Under the pieces are notes generated by a model. That model was not told where the DNA came from. It made no database searches and was given only the letters and a program-made list of their open reading frames with translations. From Symbiodinium natans (taxonomy: Eukaryota > Sar > Dinophyceae > Suessiales > Symbiodiniaceae): a DNA stretch of 35,450 bases. The stretch lies in assembly GCA_905221605.1 (NCBI GenBank), contig CAJNDS010000661.1:60001-95450 (forward strand). The letters are read 5' to 3'. Positions within the stretch are counted from its first letter, which is position 1; every line of letters begins with the position of its first letter. The translations under genes and the position numbers were made by a program. Positions 1 through 11,900 of the stretch are shown here, in pieces.

Positions 1-330
1 GTTTAGGGTTTAGGGTTTAGGGCTTAGGGTTTAGGGTTTAGGGTTTAGGGTTTAGGGTTTAGGATTTAGGATTTAGGATCTAGGGTTTAGGGTTTAGGGT
101 TTAGGGTTTGTGGTAGTAGGGTTTGTGGTCGTAGGGTTTGGGACTTCTAGGCTTTTCTCAGGGTTTATGCGTGTAGGGTTTAGGGCTTTTAGGGTTTTCT
201 TAGGGTTTGGGGCTTAGGGTGTGGGGCTCAGGGTTTAGGGTTTAGGCTTTATAGGGTTTTGGGGTTTGCAAGGGTTATAGGGTTTACAAGGAATATAGGG
301 TTCAGGGTTGACAGGGCTCAGGATTTAGGA
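1..330 (+). repeat. TTTAGGG array, degenerate to the right
   Basis: About 15 good TTTAGGG units from base 1, then increasingly degenerate GGGTTT-rich sequence to about 330. A complex island follows (330-420), then CCCTAAA from 421. It lies 3' of the last visible EEP exon, so it is probably intronic. An internal array, not proof of a chromosome end. Confidence 0.9.
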
Positions 331-979
331 TGCGCATGCTGCGCGTCTCTGGTTCTGGTGCTCGTTTGGCTTTGCCTAAGCTGGGGTGTTCGCTTGGGGG
401 CACCGGCTGAGTCACAAGCCAAACCCTAAACCCTAAACCCTAAACCCTAAACCCCAAACCCTAAACCCTAAACCCGAAACCCTAAACCCTAAAACTAAAC
501 CATCCCATTCTGAAGGTATCTTTCTGGGCAGGGTACCCGAGGAACCACGCGCCCAACAAGGGAAGGAAGCAATGCTCCCACAGTGGCCTTGAGATCACAT
601 GCGGGTCGAAGGTTTAAGGTTTAAGGTTTAGGGTTTAGGGTTTAGGGTTTAGGGTTTAGGGTTTAGGGTTTAGGGTTTAGGGTTTAGGGTTTAGGGTTTC
701 GGGTTTCGGGTTTAGGGTTTAGGGTTTAGGGTTTAGGGTGTGGGGTTGAGACCCTAAACTCTGCGGCCCCTTACCTAACCTAGACCCCTAATTACCCCTA
801 CCTCCACCCCAACTCCCCCTTGCTCAGGCGCGAACAGCCCTCGACTGACCCTTGTTTGGGTCCTATTTTACCCTAAACCCCAAAACCCAAAACCCAAAAC
901 CCTAAAACTCTCAACCCTAAACCCCAAACCCCAAGCCCTTGGGGTCGTCTGGGCTCCCGTGATAAGCGCCGTGCGTTAC

Positions 980-3900
980 CACGCCGGGGCCCCCCGCATC
1001 GTAGCCATCCTCTTCTAGGATGTCCCGGAACCTCGAAAACCCACAAGAGATTAGGGTTTAGGGTTTAGGGTTCAGGGTTCAGGGTTTAGGGTTAAACGAC
1101 AGGTGTGGAGAGTGTTGATCCAGCTGAGCATGTATACCATGCACCGGGTTGTTTTGGACTTCGGACTCATCGCGGCAAGCTCGCAAGAGGATCTTGATTG
1201 CTAGGGCGCCTTTAGTTGTAGGGCTGAAACTCAGTTGGGCGCTGCATCTTCGGGCATCCTTCTTTGGAACCCTGAGCCCGAAACTCGAAGCCCTCAACCC
1301 CAAACCCTAAACCCTGAACCCTAAACCCTAAACCCTAAACCCTAAACCCTAAACCCTAAACCCTAAACCTAAAACCCTAAACAATAAACCCGAAACCCTA
1401 ATTTCATGGCACCTCTAAGTTCCTCAGAAAGAAACCAGGCCCAGAAGTGTCCTGGAACGCCTTGTCTCAAAGACGGACGACACAAGGGCAGACATGCCAA
1501 GCTAAGGGATCTTTGGGCTTTCTAGGGCTGGGGGTTTAGGAGCACAAGAGTCCTTAACCCTAAAACCTAGCCCTAAACCCTAAACCCTAAACCCTAAACC
1601 CCAAACCCTAAACCCTAAACCCTAAACCCCCAAACTCCTTACAGGTTTAGGGGCACCGGCGTCTACGCATCGAAGCGTCTGGGGGGCCCAGACTCTGCGA
1701 AGCAGTCCAGCTCCACGAGGCAGAGAATATCGGCTCCTGAAGGTTTAGGGTTTAGGGTTTAGGGTTGAGGGTTGAGGGTTGAGGGCTGAGGGTTGAGGGT
1801 TGAGGGTTGAGGGTTTAGGGTTTAGGGTGAGAACCTTAAACTGCGGAAGCCCCAAACTGCGTAGACACCCCGGCCGAGGTTTCGGGAGTTAGGGTCTGGG
1901 AGACGTTTGTGGCTTAGGGCTTCGGCGTTCGGGTTTTGGGGTTTACAACATACATCCCACGTGACTTCAACAGAAGGAAACTGGAGAGTCCCAGAAAATC
2001 TTAAGACCTGTAGGCAAAACCCCAAACCCCCAACCCTAAACCCCAACCCTAAACCCCAAGCCCCAAACCCTAAACCCTAAACCTTAAACCCAAACGCTAA
2101 ACACCAAACCCCAAGCTGAGCCTGAAGTCTGATGCTAGCAGTGGCAGTCCTCGCATTTGATTGAGTAAGGCTTCGGGCGCAGGACCTCTAAGATTAAGGC
2201 TGTAGGGTTTGGGGTTTGGGGTTTGGGGTTTAGGGTTTAGGGTTTAGGGTTTAGGGTTTAGGGTTTAGGGTTTAGGGCGCCCTAACCCCTAACCCAAAAG
2301 ACCCAAAACACACTAAACACCGTACTAAACACCCTAAACACCCTAAGCCTTGACGTGAGGCTGTAGGCGTCTGGGGTGTGGGGCTCCTAAACCCTAAACC
2401 CTAAACACCCTACACCCTAAACCCTAAACCCTAGACACCGAAAGCCTTAAGTTGCAGGCTTATGAACTCCTAGCCTTCCGGTCAAAACCCCGGAACCTGT
2501 CTGAGGCCCCCGGCTCAGGGCGCGAATCTCCTGGAGGAGCACCTGTACACTGTTCGGGTTTAGGGTTTCGGGTTTAGGGTTAGGGTGTAGGGTTTAGGGT
2601 GTAGGGTTTAGGGTGTAGGGTTTCAGGCTTTAGCGTTTTAGGGTTTAGGGTTTGATCTGGGTTTCGGGTTCTTTGGCGTTACAGGGCTTCATGGGTGTTT
2701 TTGCTCCAGGAAGGCCCGCAAGCAAGGGCAACAAAGGACTGTCCCTGGCAAAGGCGTTCTGACATGTCCAACATGGCTAAGCCATCCCGTTCGACATGAA
2801 GTAGGGTTTATACTCCTTGTATACCCAAAAGGACACCAAGAATCTACACTCCCCAAACCTAAAAAGGAACCTTATAGAACAGTCATATAAACCCTGTTTC
2901 ACATCATCCTCTACAGACATTCTGGAACTCGTTGCAGCAGGCAACACTACGCCAGCTTGCCGGACTTTAATGAGGCTCATGTGTGCGATGGACGCCTAAT
3001 ACACCAAACTGGTAGCCACGAGAACAAGGCAGCCCCAAGCAAGACACAAGCCTCGCAAGGGCCCAAGGGCCTATAAGGGGTTTCCGATTCTTGGGGTTAC
3101 CTCGTCCTTTATGGGAATTCCATTTCTATTCGGGGTACAGACGGGCTAAACCCACCCCCCCCCTCCCCCCTATCAAGGCCAGAGCAGTAGTCCTTCTGCT
3201 AAGGATATCCCACTGTAGCCAACCGAATCCTCCCGAAGAGGCTGCCTGGCGGCGGTAGAACCTCGACTGCCTCAGCATAGGAGCAGCAGAGGAAGAGGAC
3301 TATGGCATCCCAAGCCCTAATCCTCAAGTCTGTCACCTATAGACCACAAACCCCGAAATAATACACTCCAGATGCTGTTGCGCATGAAGGGTCTTCTCCG
3401 AATCAAGATGTGATGATGCTCTCAGCCCAGACTCTCGAACTGCAGGGGCTTGCGGGCTTCGAGTTCAGGACTTGCATCGGGCTGAAGGATTAGAGAAACA
3501 CGCCGAACCCTAAAGCCCTCTGAAACCCCTAAAAACCCAAACCCGAAAACCCTAAAAGCCTAAAACCCTAAACCCTAAACCCTAAACCCTAAACCCTAAA
3601 CTCGCCTGAGCCCCCCCTAAAGCCTTAAACACATCCGCCTTAAGACCCGCACCCATCGTCCGGCGACCACAACAGGTTCTGAGGGAAACTGGGATCTGCC
3701 TCGGGCATGAGGCTCCGGGGCCTTGAGGGCTTCATTCATATTAGGGGGCTGAATAGGTACAAAAGGTGCTAGGGTTTAGGGTTTAGGGTTTAGGGTTTAG
3801 GGTTTAGGGTTTAGGGTTTAGGGTTTAGGGTTTAGGGTTTAGGGTTTGGGGTTTAGGGTTTAGGGTTTAGGGTTTAGGGTTTTAGGGTTTAGGGCCTGGA

Positions 3901-4833
3901 TGTAGGGTGTAGGGTTTCGGGGACATTGCCGCTTTATCGAACTGCCACGGTGGCCATTGCAAGCAGTCGCTTGTTATTGCTCGAAGGTTCATGGGTAGTT
4001 ATAAGTAGGGTTGTATTTAAGTGCCCGAAAAAGCTTGTGACCATAGTTGCCCGAGTTCTTACCCTACTTATAAGGCCTCCTCACCCTAAACCCTAAACCC
4101 TAAAAACGAAACCCTAAACCCCTAAACCCCAAAACCTGAACCGTAGCAGCCACTGCACTTGTCCGTCCACCTTCCTGCCTACAGCCCCATGGTGCGGGAA
4201 GTTCTCGGAAAGTGTATGCAAACCTCAGTCCTGCAGAAACCCACATGGAGTCTTTTATCACCACCCTAAACCCTAAACCCTAAACCCTAAACCCTAAACC
4301 CTAAACCCTAAACCCTAAACCCTCAGCCTCAAACCTTGAAATCCCTCGGGCCTTTCGGTAGTCCCACTTAGAGGAGGCGAACTGCGCAGGCAGGAAATCT
4401 CGGGCGTAGTGGAACCTGGCGAGGGTCCCCAGATCTCTGGCCTAGGATTTAAGACCCTAAACCCTAAACCCTAAAGCCTACAGCCTAACCCTCAACCCTA
4501 AACCCTAAACCCCTAAACCCTAAACCCTGACCACTTCAAGCACTTCAGTGAGGAACTCTCTCACCCCCCCCCACTGAAATTCCCCAAACACGGCTGGCTT
4601 GGCCACATCGTGCCCGCCATGTTCTTGCCTTGGGGTGATGCCGGTTTGGGGTTTAGGGTTTAGGGTTCAGGGTTCAGGGTTTAGGGTTTAGGGTTTAGGG
4701 TTTAGGGTTTAGGGTTTAGGGTTTAGGGTTTAGGGTTTAGGGTTTAGGGTTTAGGGTTTCGGGGTCAGGGTTTAGTCGCCAACGCGCCCTGCAGCCCAAG
4801 GCACCCAGAATGTTGAAGTGAGCGACGCGGAAC
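980..4833 (-). CDS. Endonuclease/exonuclease/phosphatase (CCR4/nocturnin-like), 5' part
   Basis: Metal-dependent phosphodiesterase fold shared by CCR4 deadenylases, nocturnin, Angel and 2'-phosphodiesterases. Exons in coding order: 4833-4805, 4628-4604, 4415-4352, 2542-2497, 1736-1694, 1031-980. Joined in phase, they read FRVAHFNILGKNMAG (the Asn of the NxL strand that starts the fold), TMWFHYARDFLPAQF, SSKWDYRKVLLQEIRALS (the W..R..L..EI signature), GADILCLVELDCFAEFRDI (the metal-binding Glu strand, usually LCLQE) and LEEDGYDA. Donors are GT, GC, GC, GT, GT. The 25-nt second exon and the 1.8-kb third intron are notable. Later catalytic motifs (His/Asp near the C-terminus) lie beyond position 1, and the N-terminus upstream of 4833 is not located. 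Which subfamily it belongs to, and whether its substrate is poly(A), cannot be told from this fragment. Confidence 0.8.
2660..3500. other. 840-bp intron interior, no gene recognised
   Basis: Complex sequence with no array, within the long intron between EEP exons 4415-4352 and 2542-2497. Short ORFs on both strands overlap each other (for example 2777-2980 minus and 2817-2999 plus) and show no family signal. Confidence 0.5.
3768..3890 (+). repeat. TTTAGGG array
   Basis: Seventeen or so nearly perfect heptamers with one TTTGGGG unit. It sits inside the 1.8-kb intron between the EEP exons at 4352 and 2542. Confidence 0.95.
3982..4080. mobile_element. Hairpin element family 2, diverged copy
   Basis: Left end GAAGGTTCATGGGTA, then a perfect 12-bp inverted repeat TTATAAGTAGGG (3999-4010) / CCCTACTTATAA (4062-4073). 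CCCTAAA units follow directly. Confidence 0.65.
4648..4764 (+). repeat. TTTAGGG array
   Basis: Perfect heptamers filling most of the short intron between EEP exons 4833-4805 and 4628-4604. Confidence 0.95.
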
Positions 4834-4905
4834 CTTTGCAGGCGTTGTCAAGGGATTTGAGGGTTTAGGGATTTGAGGTTTAGGGTTTAGGGTTTAGGGC
4901 TAGTT

Positions 4906-5020
4906 TACTTGGAGGTTCGTGGGGAACTATATCCCTACCTATAAGCCCCCATAAGTCCTCTAAGTAGGTGAGAAGAAGACTTCTACCTGTGGTTATCAGT
5001 ATCCATGATTCTCCAAGTAA
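4906..5020. mobile_element. Hairpin element family 2, full copy
   Basis: 115 bp with imperfect inverted ends TTACTTGGAGGTTCGTGG / CCATGATTCTCCAAGTAA. Shares the left end with the copies at 7448 and 17476. Confidence 0.75.
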
Positions 5021-5089
5021 GGCGTCAGTGGACTCTGTAACCAAACCAAAGTCTAAACCCTAAACCCTAAACCCTAAACTGGGCCGAAC

Positions 5090-8000
5090 CTAAGGCTCTG
5101 GCATTGCCACCGTGAGAAGGCCGACCGGGCCAACAGCAACCCTGTACAATCGACTGTCGGCCAGCGCCTCTACGACAAACCCATGTTGGTCTGAATGAAT
5201 GTCTTGTATGCTTGTGGTTGTGTGAGTTTTGTGGGTGTTGTGGGTATGTGGTGTTTGTAGGGTTGTGGATTTGTAGGCTTGTAAGGTTTGCAGGTTTGTA
5301 TGTGTGCAAGGGTAGCCTGGTCTGTTCCCCGCCGTGCTTGAACTGTAAACATCTGCGTCTGCGAATGATCCATACGACCCTGATGTTGCTGCACTCTCTG
5401 TAGCTGGTGTCAAACGCCCCTGCTGTCGCCACCACTATGTTGGCAACCCCATGTCGCTACAGAACCATAAACCCTAAACCCGAAACTCGAAACCATCAGA
5501 ACCAGTTGGGGAAGTTGGGGAGGTCATTGCGAAAGCGCGGCAGTTCTTTGCCACCGACACCTCCCTGACCAGTGAGAGCATCACCGTTCGCGTCCCGGGC
5601 GCTTTGCAAGCTCTGGTTTCGGGTTTCGGTTTTCGGGCTTAGGGATTAGGGTTTAGGGCTGCCAACAACTATTTATTTGCCCACACTTTCCTTCAGGGAC
5701 TTGCTCCTAAACCCTAACGCTATCACATAAGAGCAACTCCAGTTCAACTTTGAAAGGTGCCAACTTCCAGTCAAGCCCCAGCCCTAAACCCTAAGCGTTC
5801 CTATCTCAAGGTAGGGGGATACGTGCCTTATTTGTTTTAGTTGGCATCACCCTAAACCCTAAACCCTAAACCCTCAACCCTCAACCCCAAACCCCCTAAA
5901 GTGACCAGTTTCAACCATCAACTTCAGGACCTCGGGCTATACCCTGCATCCTCCCAGTCGACAACGCAGCCCCAGATGCTTACGCTCTGGTGTTTTGGGG
6001 GGTCCCCTTGAGAAAGCGCCTTTAGGAAGTAATTATAGCCCTTTGAAGAAAACTAGGGGGCGGGGGGGGCTTTAGGATTTTCGGGTTTTTAGGTTTTGGG
6101 GGGGGGGGGGTTTCGGGCCGTTTTTACTAGGCCCCTCCGCCCGCCCTCCCAGCCATGGCGTCCCAAAAACTCTGAACCCACGGCTTTAGGGTAGCTAGGG
6201 CTTAGGGTTTAGGGTTTAGGGTCTTAGGGTTTAGGGTTTTAGGGTTTAGGTTTTAGGGGGTTAGGGTTTAGGGTTACAGCGCAAAAGCTGAGCGCAGTTT
6301 CGTGCTTCGGGCGCAGCTGCTCTTGAGCACACGCGGGAGTCCGAATCTCAAGAAAACGTGCTCGCGGGCTAGCGTAAGGGAGCCGGCTGCGTGGCCGGCC
6401 GTCGGATCTGCCACAGGTAAGTGCAGCATGAAATGGTGGTGTCTCATGCGAGGCTGGCAAAAGTCACAGGAAGATCCGGCTTTCCACTTCAGAACCTACA
6501 GGGGCACAGATCCGCCAAAATGTGCTGTACACGACCATTCGATGCCCCTTCGGGGCGCGTGTAGGTCTACAGGAGATTCCTGGCAGCCCTGCGTGAATTA
6601 AGATGAAGGGCCTGGCAATCCTGCAGCTTGTGTTGCAAGGCCAAAGTCAGGGGAATCGCCTGGGCTGAGTGGCACGCGATGGCTGAGTTTTTTAGGAGGG
6701 TCTTGGGGGGAGGCTTCCAGGAGTCTGCAGGGTCCAAGCCCCGGGAGTGGTTTAGGGTTCAGGGTTTAGGGTTCAGGGTTTAGGGTGTTTGGGGTTTAGG
6801 GTTTAGGGATTAGGGTTTACGGTTTAGGGTTTAGGGTTGAGGGTTGAGGGTATAGGGTTTAGGGTTTAGGGTTTAGGGTTTAGGGTTTAGGGTTTAGGGT
6901 TTAGGGTTTAGGGTTTAGGGTTTAGGGTTTAGGGTTTAGGGTTTAGGGTTAGGGTGCATTCACTCCCCGGCCTGGTCGCCGGCTGCCATGGAGCCTGGGG
7001 AGGCATCATGTAGGCCTCCCAGTGCCGAACGTGGTTCTTTGATATGGGCCTGGGTTTAGGGTTTAGGGTTTAGGGTTTAGGGTTTAGGGTTTAGGGTTTA
7101 GGGTTTAGGGTTTGGGGTTTGGGGTTTGGGGTTTGGGGTTTGGGGTTTGGGGTTTGGGGTTTGGGGTTTGGGGTTTGGGGTTTGGGGTTTGGGGTTTGGG
7201 GTTTGGGGTTTGGGGTTTGGGGGTTGGGGTTTGGGTTTGGGTTTTGGGGTTTGGGGTTTTGGGGGGTTTGGGGTTTGGGGTTTGGGGTTTGGGGTTTGGG
7301 GTTTGGGGTTGGGGGTTTGGGGTTGGGGTTTGGGGTTTGGGGTTTGGGGTTTGGGGTTTGGGGTTTGGGGTTTGGGGTTTGGGGTTTGGGGTTTGGGGTT
7401 TGGGGTTTGGGGTTTAGGGGGGGTAAGGGACCATGTGAGGGGGCCCTACTTGGAGGTTCATGGGTACTTAAAAGCAAGGTTAGAAGTAGAACCCTGTTTA
7501 GGGCCCTTATTACTTGTAACCCTGCTTACAAGTACCCTTTTTACAACCCCTCCGTGTCCACCGGGGGCGCCTGGGCCGGCAGACGCACCGGTGTGGCCCT
7601 GACTGGGTACACGATCTGCGACTGCGTCCGCGGCCTCGCGTGACCAAGGGGGAGGGGGAAGCCGAAACCCTAAACCCGAAACCCTAAACCCTAAACCCCA
7701 AACCCTAAACCCTAAACCCTAAACCTAAACCCTGAACCTTAAACTTGGGGGTCTTGGGGTTTCGGGGTTCAGGCTTTGGACTGCTTTTGTTGGCGGCCAG
7801 GGCGCCTGAATCCTGGGTCCAGTGGCGCAGTGAGCACCTGGCGAAGGGTTTAGGGTTTAGGGTTTAGGGTTTCGGGTTTAGGGTTTAGGGTTTAGGGTTT
7901 AGGGTTTAGGGTTTAGGGTTTAGGGTTTAGGGTTTAGGGTTTAGGGTTTAGGGTTTAGGGTTTGGGGTTTAGGGTTTAGGGTTTAGGGTTTAGGGTTTAG

Positions 8001-8850
8001 GGTTTAGGGTTTAGTGTCTTCGGCACACAAGCATCGCAGCCCACCTGCACGGCCGTTCCTGACCTCATGGGCGCCGCTGTCCTCGCTTCACACCTCGGAG
8101 AGGTTCATTTTATGGGGTTTAGGGTTTAGGGTTTTAGGGTTTAGGGTTTAGGGTTTAGGGTTTAGGGTTTAGGGTTTAGGCGTTTAGGCGTTTAGGGGTT
8201 TAGGGTTTAGGGTTTCGGGTTTCGGGTTTCGGGTTTTGTAGGGTTTACAGGGCTTGTAGGGTTTAGAGGGTTTAGAGGGTGTATAGGGGTTGACAGGGGT
8301 TTAAAGGGCTTATAGGGTTTAGAGGATTTATGGGCGCTCCTAGTAGAGTTCAGGCTTCTAGAAGGCTTTTCGGGTTAGAGGGTTTGTAACAGGGTTTATA
8401 GGGTTTATGGGGTTTATAGGGCTTATGGGGCTTAGAGGGTTGAGAGGGCGTGCAGGGTTTAGAGGGTTGAAAGGGCTTTAGGGTTTAGAGGATTCATTTT
8501 TTATAGGGCTGATGGGGTAGCTTTAGCGTCAGCCAGCTCGGGGTTTGGGATTTGGAGGGGGGGTGTAGGATTTGGGGTTGAGAGCTTCATTTAAAAAAAA
8601 ACACCTATGGTTATGGACCCTTATCAAAAGCACTGTAGCAAAAAAAGAAAATGAATCACAATGTAACGCCGAGCTTCGGCTGCGGGGCGGTCTCCATCTT
8701 CGCAGACGCCGAGCTGCTGCTCCTGCTCGAGCTGCTGGAGCTTCCGAAGAGCCTCAGCTTCTGGCGGAGCTTCAATTTCAGGTCTACCCCTGGAGTCTCT
8801 CCTACCACCCCCAGTACATCCCCCTTAAGGATGTCCTGAATGAGGGGCCT
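5090..8850 (-). CDS. Unassigned minus-strand exon candidates between the PPPDE and EEP genes
   Basis: More islands open on the minus strand: 8095-8010 (ARTAAPMRSGTAVQVGCDAC), 7850-7775 (CSLRHWTQDSGALAANKSS), 7640-7545 (QSQIVYPVRATPVRLPAQAP; the plus strand is also open here), 7050-6955 (NHVRHWEAYMMPPQAPWQPA), 6730-6600 (LLEASPQDPPKKLSHRVPLS), 6000-5920 (SVSIWGCVVDWEDAGYSPRS), 5640-5500 (two open frames) and 5190-5090 (ALADSRLYRVAVGPVGLLTV). The open run 8900-8656 (AETRSNLRPLRPLIQD, then a Ser-rich stretch) directly follows the last PPPDE-gene exon and may belong to it. These should include the 3' end of the PPPDE gene and the 5' end of the EEP gene, but no stop or start could be fixed. Confidence 0.4.
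6280..6745. other. Complex island, no gene recognised
   Basis: 465 bp between two TTTAGGG arrays. It has a 99-codon plus-strand ORF (6302-6601) without a recognisable domain and with an internal CAGGTAAG donor-like site, plus a minus-strand open run at the right. Possibly intron interior with one exon. Confidence 0.4.
6747..6955 (+). repeat. TTTAGGG array
   Basis: Mixed units at first (TTCAGGG, TTGAGGG), then about 14 perfect TTTAGGG. Confidence 0.95.
7057..7422 (+). repeat. TTTAGGG array grading into about 45 TTTGGGG units
   Basis: Begins with TTTAGGG (7057-7110), switches to TTTGGGG for about 300 bp with a few slips (GGGGGTTGGGG), then returns to one TTTAGGG. Open reading frames here in several frames encode only GFGVWGL or NPKPQTP repeats and are not genes. 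The G-rich strand could form G-quadruplexes. Confidence 0.95.
7448..7545. mobile_element. Hairpin element family 2, copy
   Basis: ACTTGGAGGTTCATGGGTAC left end. Internal inverted repeat at 7462-7481 and 7518-7537 (17 of 20 matching). The right terminus is degraded. Confidence 0.7.
7848..8014 (+). repeat. TTTAGGG array
   Basis: About 23 heptamers with one TTTCGGG and one TTTGGGG variant. Confidence 0.95.
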
Positions 8851-8904
8851 TAAAGGGCGCAGGTTGCTCCGGGTTTCAGCCTTGGGTCGAAAAGCGGATG
8901 CTAC

Positions 8905-11900
8905 CAAGAACGCAATGCTAGACAATCCCAGCATCTGGTCTTGAACAGCCTCTGCAGCAATGGCCACACTCTCGGCCGCCGTCTGCGCGTGCTGGCTGAT
9001 GACCTCCCCTGCCGTTTGCACCGCGGCGCTCGTCTGGTGCCTCAGTTCTGACAGTTACGGGATCCCTGAGCCCTCCCCATAAACCCTAAAACCCAATTCA
9101 TGAATCCCACAGAGCCTGAACGAAACCCCGAAACCTAAACTCCGAACCTTGAGGCCCTAACCCCTAAACCCAATCAACTGAAACCAAGCCGAAACCCAAT
9201 AAAACCCGATAAACCCCATTTTTTCCCAACCCCTACCAAAATCTCTGAACCCTGCAACCCCTAGAAACCCTACAAACCCCACAAACCCTAAAAACCCTAA
9301 AAACCCCAAAAACCCTTAAAACCCTTAAAACCCTAAACCCCCCCCCAAAAAAAAAAAAACACAAAAACCCTGAAAACCCTACTAAAAAACCTGAAGAAAC
9401 CCTTTAAAACCCTCAAAAGCCCCAAACCCAAAACCTCATTTCCCACAGGGCGAATATAAAAACCCTAAAAACAAAAAAAAACCCTTTAAAATCCTGAAAA
9501 GCCCCCAAACCCTAAACCCCATTTCCCGCAGGGCGACCAGGCGTGGGAGACCGCGCGCTCGACGTGCGGCCGCATGGCCTCGATGGCCTTGGGCGCCTGT
9601 TTCAGGGTTTAGGGTTTAGGGTTTAGGGTTTAGGGTTAGGGTTTAGGGTTTAGGGTTTAGGGTTTAGGGTTTAGGGTGTTTGGGGTTTAGGGTTTAGGTT
9701 TTAGGGTTTAGGGTTTAGGGTTTAGGGTTTAGGGTTTAGGGTTTAGGGTTTAGGGTTTAGGTTTTGCCCTCAACCTTTTCTTCGGCTCTGGAACTGTGCG
9801 ATCTCCCCACCTCCTCGGCTACTGCGCGGTGCGCGGCACGGGCGGCCTGGCAGGTTTTGGATTTAGGGTTTGGGGTTCAGGGTTTAGGGTTTAGGGTTTA
9901 GGGCTTGGGGTTTGGGGTTTGGGGTTTGGGGTTAGGGGGGAGGCGACCGTGCACTTTTCGACCAGAATGCCCACGTTGCAACCAGGAACTTGCTTGCAAG
10001 GAGTAGAACATCCACCATAAACCGCCTTTTCCAGCTGGCATCTGGAACATCCACGTCACAACCAGCATTCACGTTTTTTTCAAGCTGCGAATGCAACAGA
10101 GCTGAAACTAGTCCGCTCCCCAAACCTTGAGCCCCCCAGATGCACACCTATAGCTTATGTTATATGGCCGGGGGGTATGATAGCCGATAGCCAGGATGAT
10201 AGAATTTAGGGGTATATGAGTCGGCCCTCCCGTTTTGAGAAGTATCAATATTTGGGGCTACCTAAAGCTTACTGTTGCTGAGTAGGCCCTATGTAATCCA
10301 TTAAAGGGTATATATAGGGGGGTATAGAGTACCTCATTCCCTCATTCCCTACGAACCAACAGTAAGAAAGCAAGTGCAGAGTAACCCTAAACCCTAAACC
10401 CTAAACTCTAAACCCTAAACCCCAAACCCTAAACCCTGAACCCTAAACCCTACACCCTAGACGACCTCCTCGACATACGGCCGCGCCGTCTCATACATCA
10501 CCGGCACGTCATGCCAAACGACCTTGTGGATCGCCTGGCCGGCCTGAGCGGATGTCTTGGAGCTTCAGGGCTTCGGAAGTTCGGGTTTAGGGTTTAGGGT
10601 GGGGTTTCGGGTTTAGGGTTTAGGGTTTAGGGTTTAGGGTTTAGGGTTTAGGGTTTAGGGTTTAGGGTTTAGGGTTTAGGGTTTAGGGTTTAGGGTTTAG
10701 GGTTTAGGGTTTAGGGTTTAGGGTTCAGAAGTAAGGTTCCCACCCTAAGCCCACAAGACCCTACCGCAACCGCCTGCTGGACGTACGGCCGTGCCGTCTC
10801 CACGCCGGTTTCCACCAGGACAGGCACGTCATGGACCACAGCCTTGTGGATCACCTGCTTGGCCTCCGACGTTTAGGGTTTAGGGTTTAGGGTTTAGGGT
10901 TTAGGGTTTAGGGTTTAGGGTTTAGGGTTTAGGGTTTAGGGTTTAGGGTTTAGGGTTCATACGGTTTATAGGATTTCTAGGGGTTTGTAGCGTCTGTAGG
11001 GCTGAGAATTTCGGGTTGAGGGTCTAGGGTTTGGGCCTTGTGGATCACCTGGCTTGTTGGGTTTTTGAGGCTTAGGGATTATAGGGTTCATAGGGTTTCG
11101 AGGGGGTAGAGGGTTTATAGGGTTTGTAGGGTTTATGTGGGGTTTACAGGGTTTGCAGGCTTTAGGGTTTGGGGTCCAGTCAAGGGACTAAGAAGGGACC
11201 CTTGTAAGGGGCCTTAGCGGTTATTTATGAAACCCTAAACCCTAAACCCTAAACCCTAAACCCTAAACCCTAAACCCTAAAGCCCTAAAGCCCTAAACCC
11301 TAAACCCTAAACCCTAAACCCTAAACCCTAAACCCTAAACCCTAAAGCCCTAAACCCTAGCCCTAAACCCTAAACCATGGACCCCTAAACCCAAAAGCCC
11401 TTGAGCCCTTAACCCTAAACCCCAAACCCCTTAAGCCCTTGAGCCCTTGAGCCCGAAATTCAAGCCCAGGCCCCCCAGACGCCCCTGCCTGCGTCCCTTT
11501 CTCCACGACGTACACCTGGGACCGCGCTTAAGGTGAGCAGAGGGCCGCGTCGACGATATCTATGTCAGATTCTTCAACCCCCAGAAACCCGAGAAACCCT
11601 AGAAACCTACAAACCCTATAAACCCCATAATCCCTATAAACCCTGTAAACCCTATAAACCCTCAAAAACCCTATAAACCCTAAACCCTAAACCCTATAAA
11701 TCCTAAAAGCCCTCTAGGCCCCATAAACCCTAAACCGAAACACTATGGCGGCTTCCAGCTTCTCCCTGCTAAGCCCTAAACCGTTTAGGGTTTAGGGTTT
11801 AGGGTTTAGGGTTTAGGGTTTAGGGTTTAGGGTTTAGGGTTTAGGGTTTAGGGTTTAGGGTTTCTCCAACTCCCAAGCTCGTGCTTCCAAGAAAAACATC

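Noticed and set aside
1-330. A chromosome-end telomere at the left edge
   Set aside because: The array decays inward, identical arrays occur throughout the window in both orientations, and the EEP gene is truncated by the edge, so the sequence must continue.
2110-2200. Candidate exon (ALLNQMRGLPLLASDFRLSL)
   Set aside because: Exons 2542-2497 and 1736-1694 join directly in phase to make GPQTGADILCLVELD, so this open segment is not needed.
4140-4252. Candidate exon (LRFAYTFRELPAPWGC)
   Set aside because: The EEP frame WDYRK to VLLQEI is complete without it, and no phase-consistent insertion was found.
7091-7643. ORFs of 101-174 codons encoding GFGVWGL or NPKPQTP repeats
   Set aside because: They are translations of the TTTGGGG heptamer array in all frames; 7-bp periodicity keeps every frame open.
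8572-8853. Plus-strand ORFs of 93 and 62 codons
   Set aside because: They lie opposite the minus-strand run that follows the last PPPDE-gene exon and show no motif.
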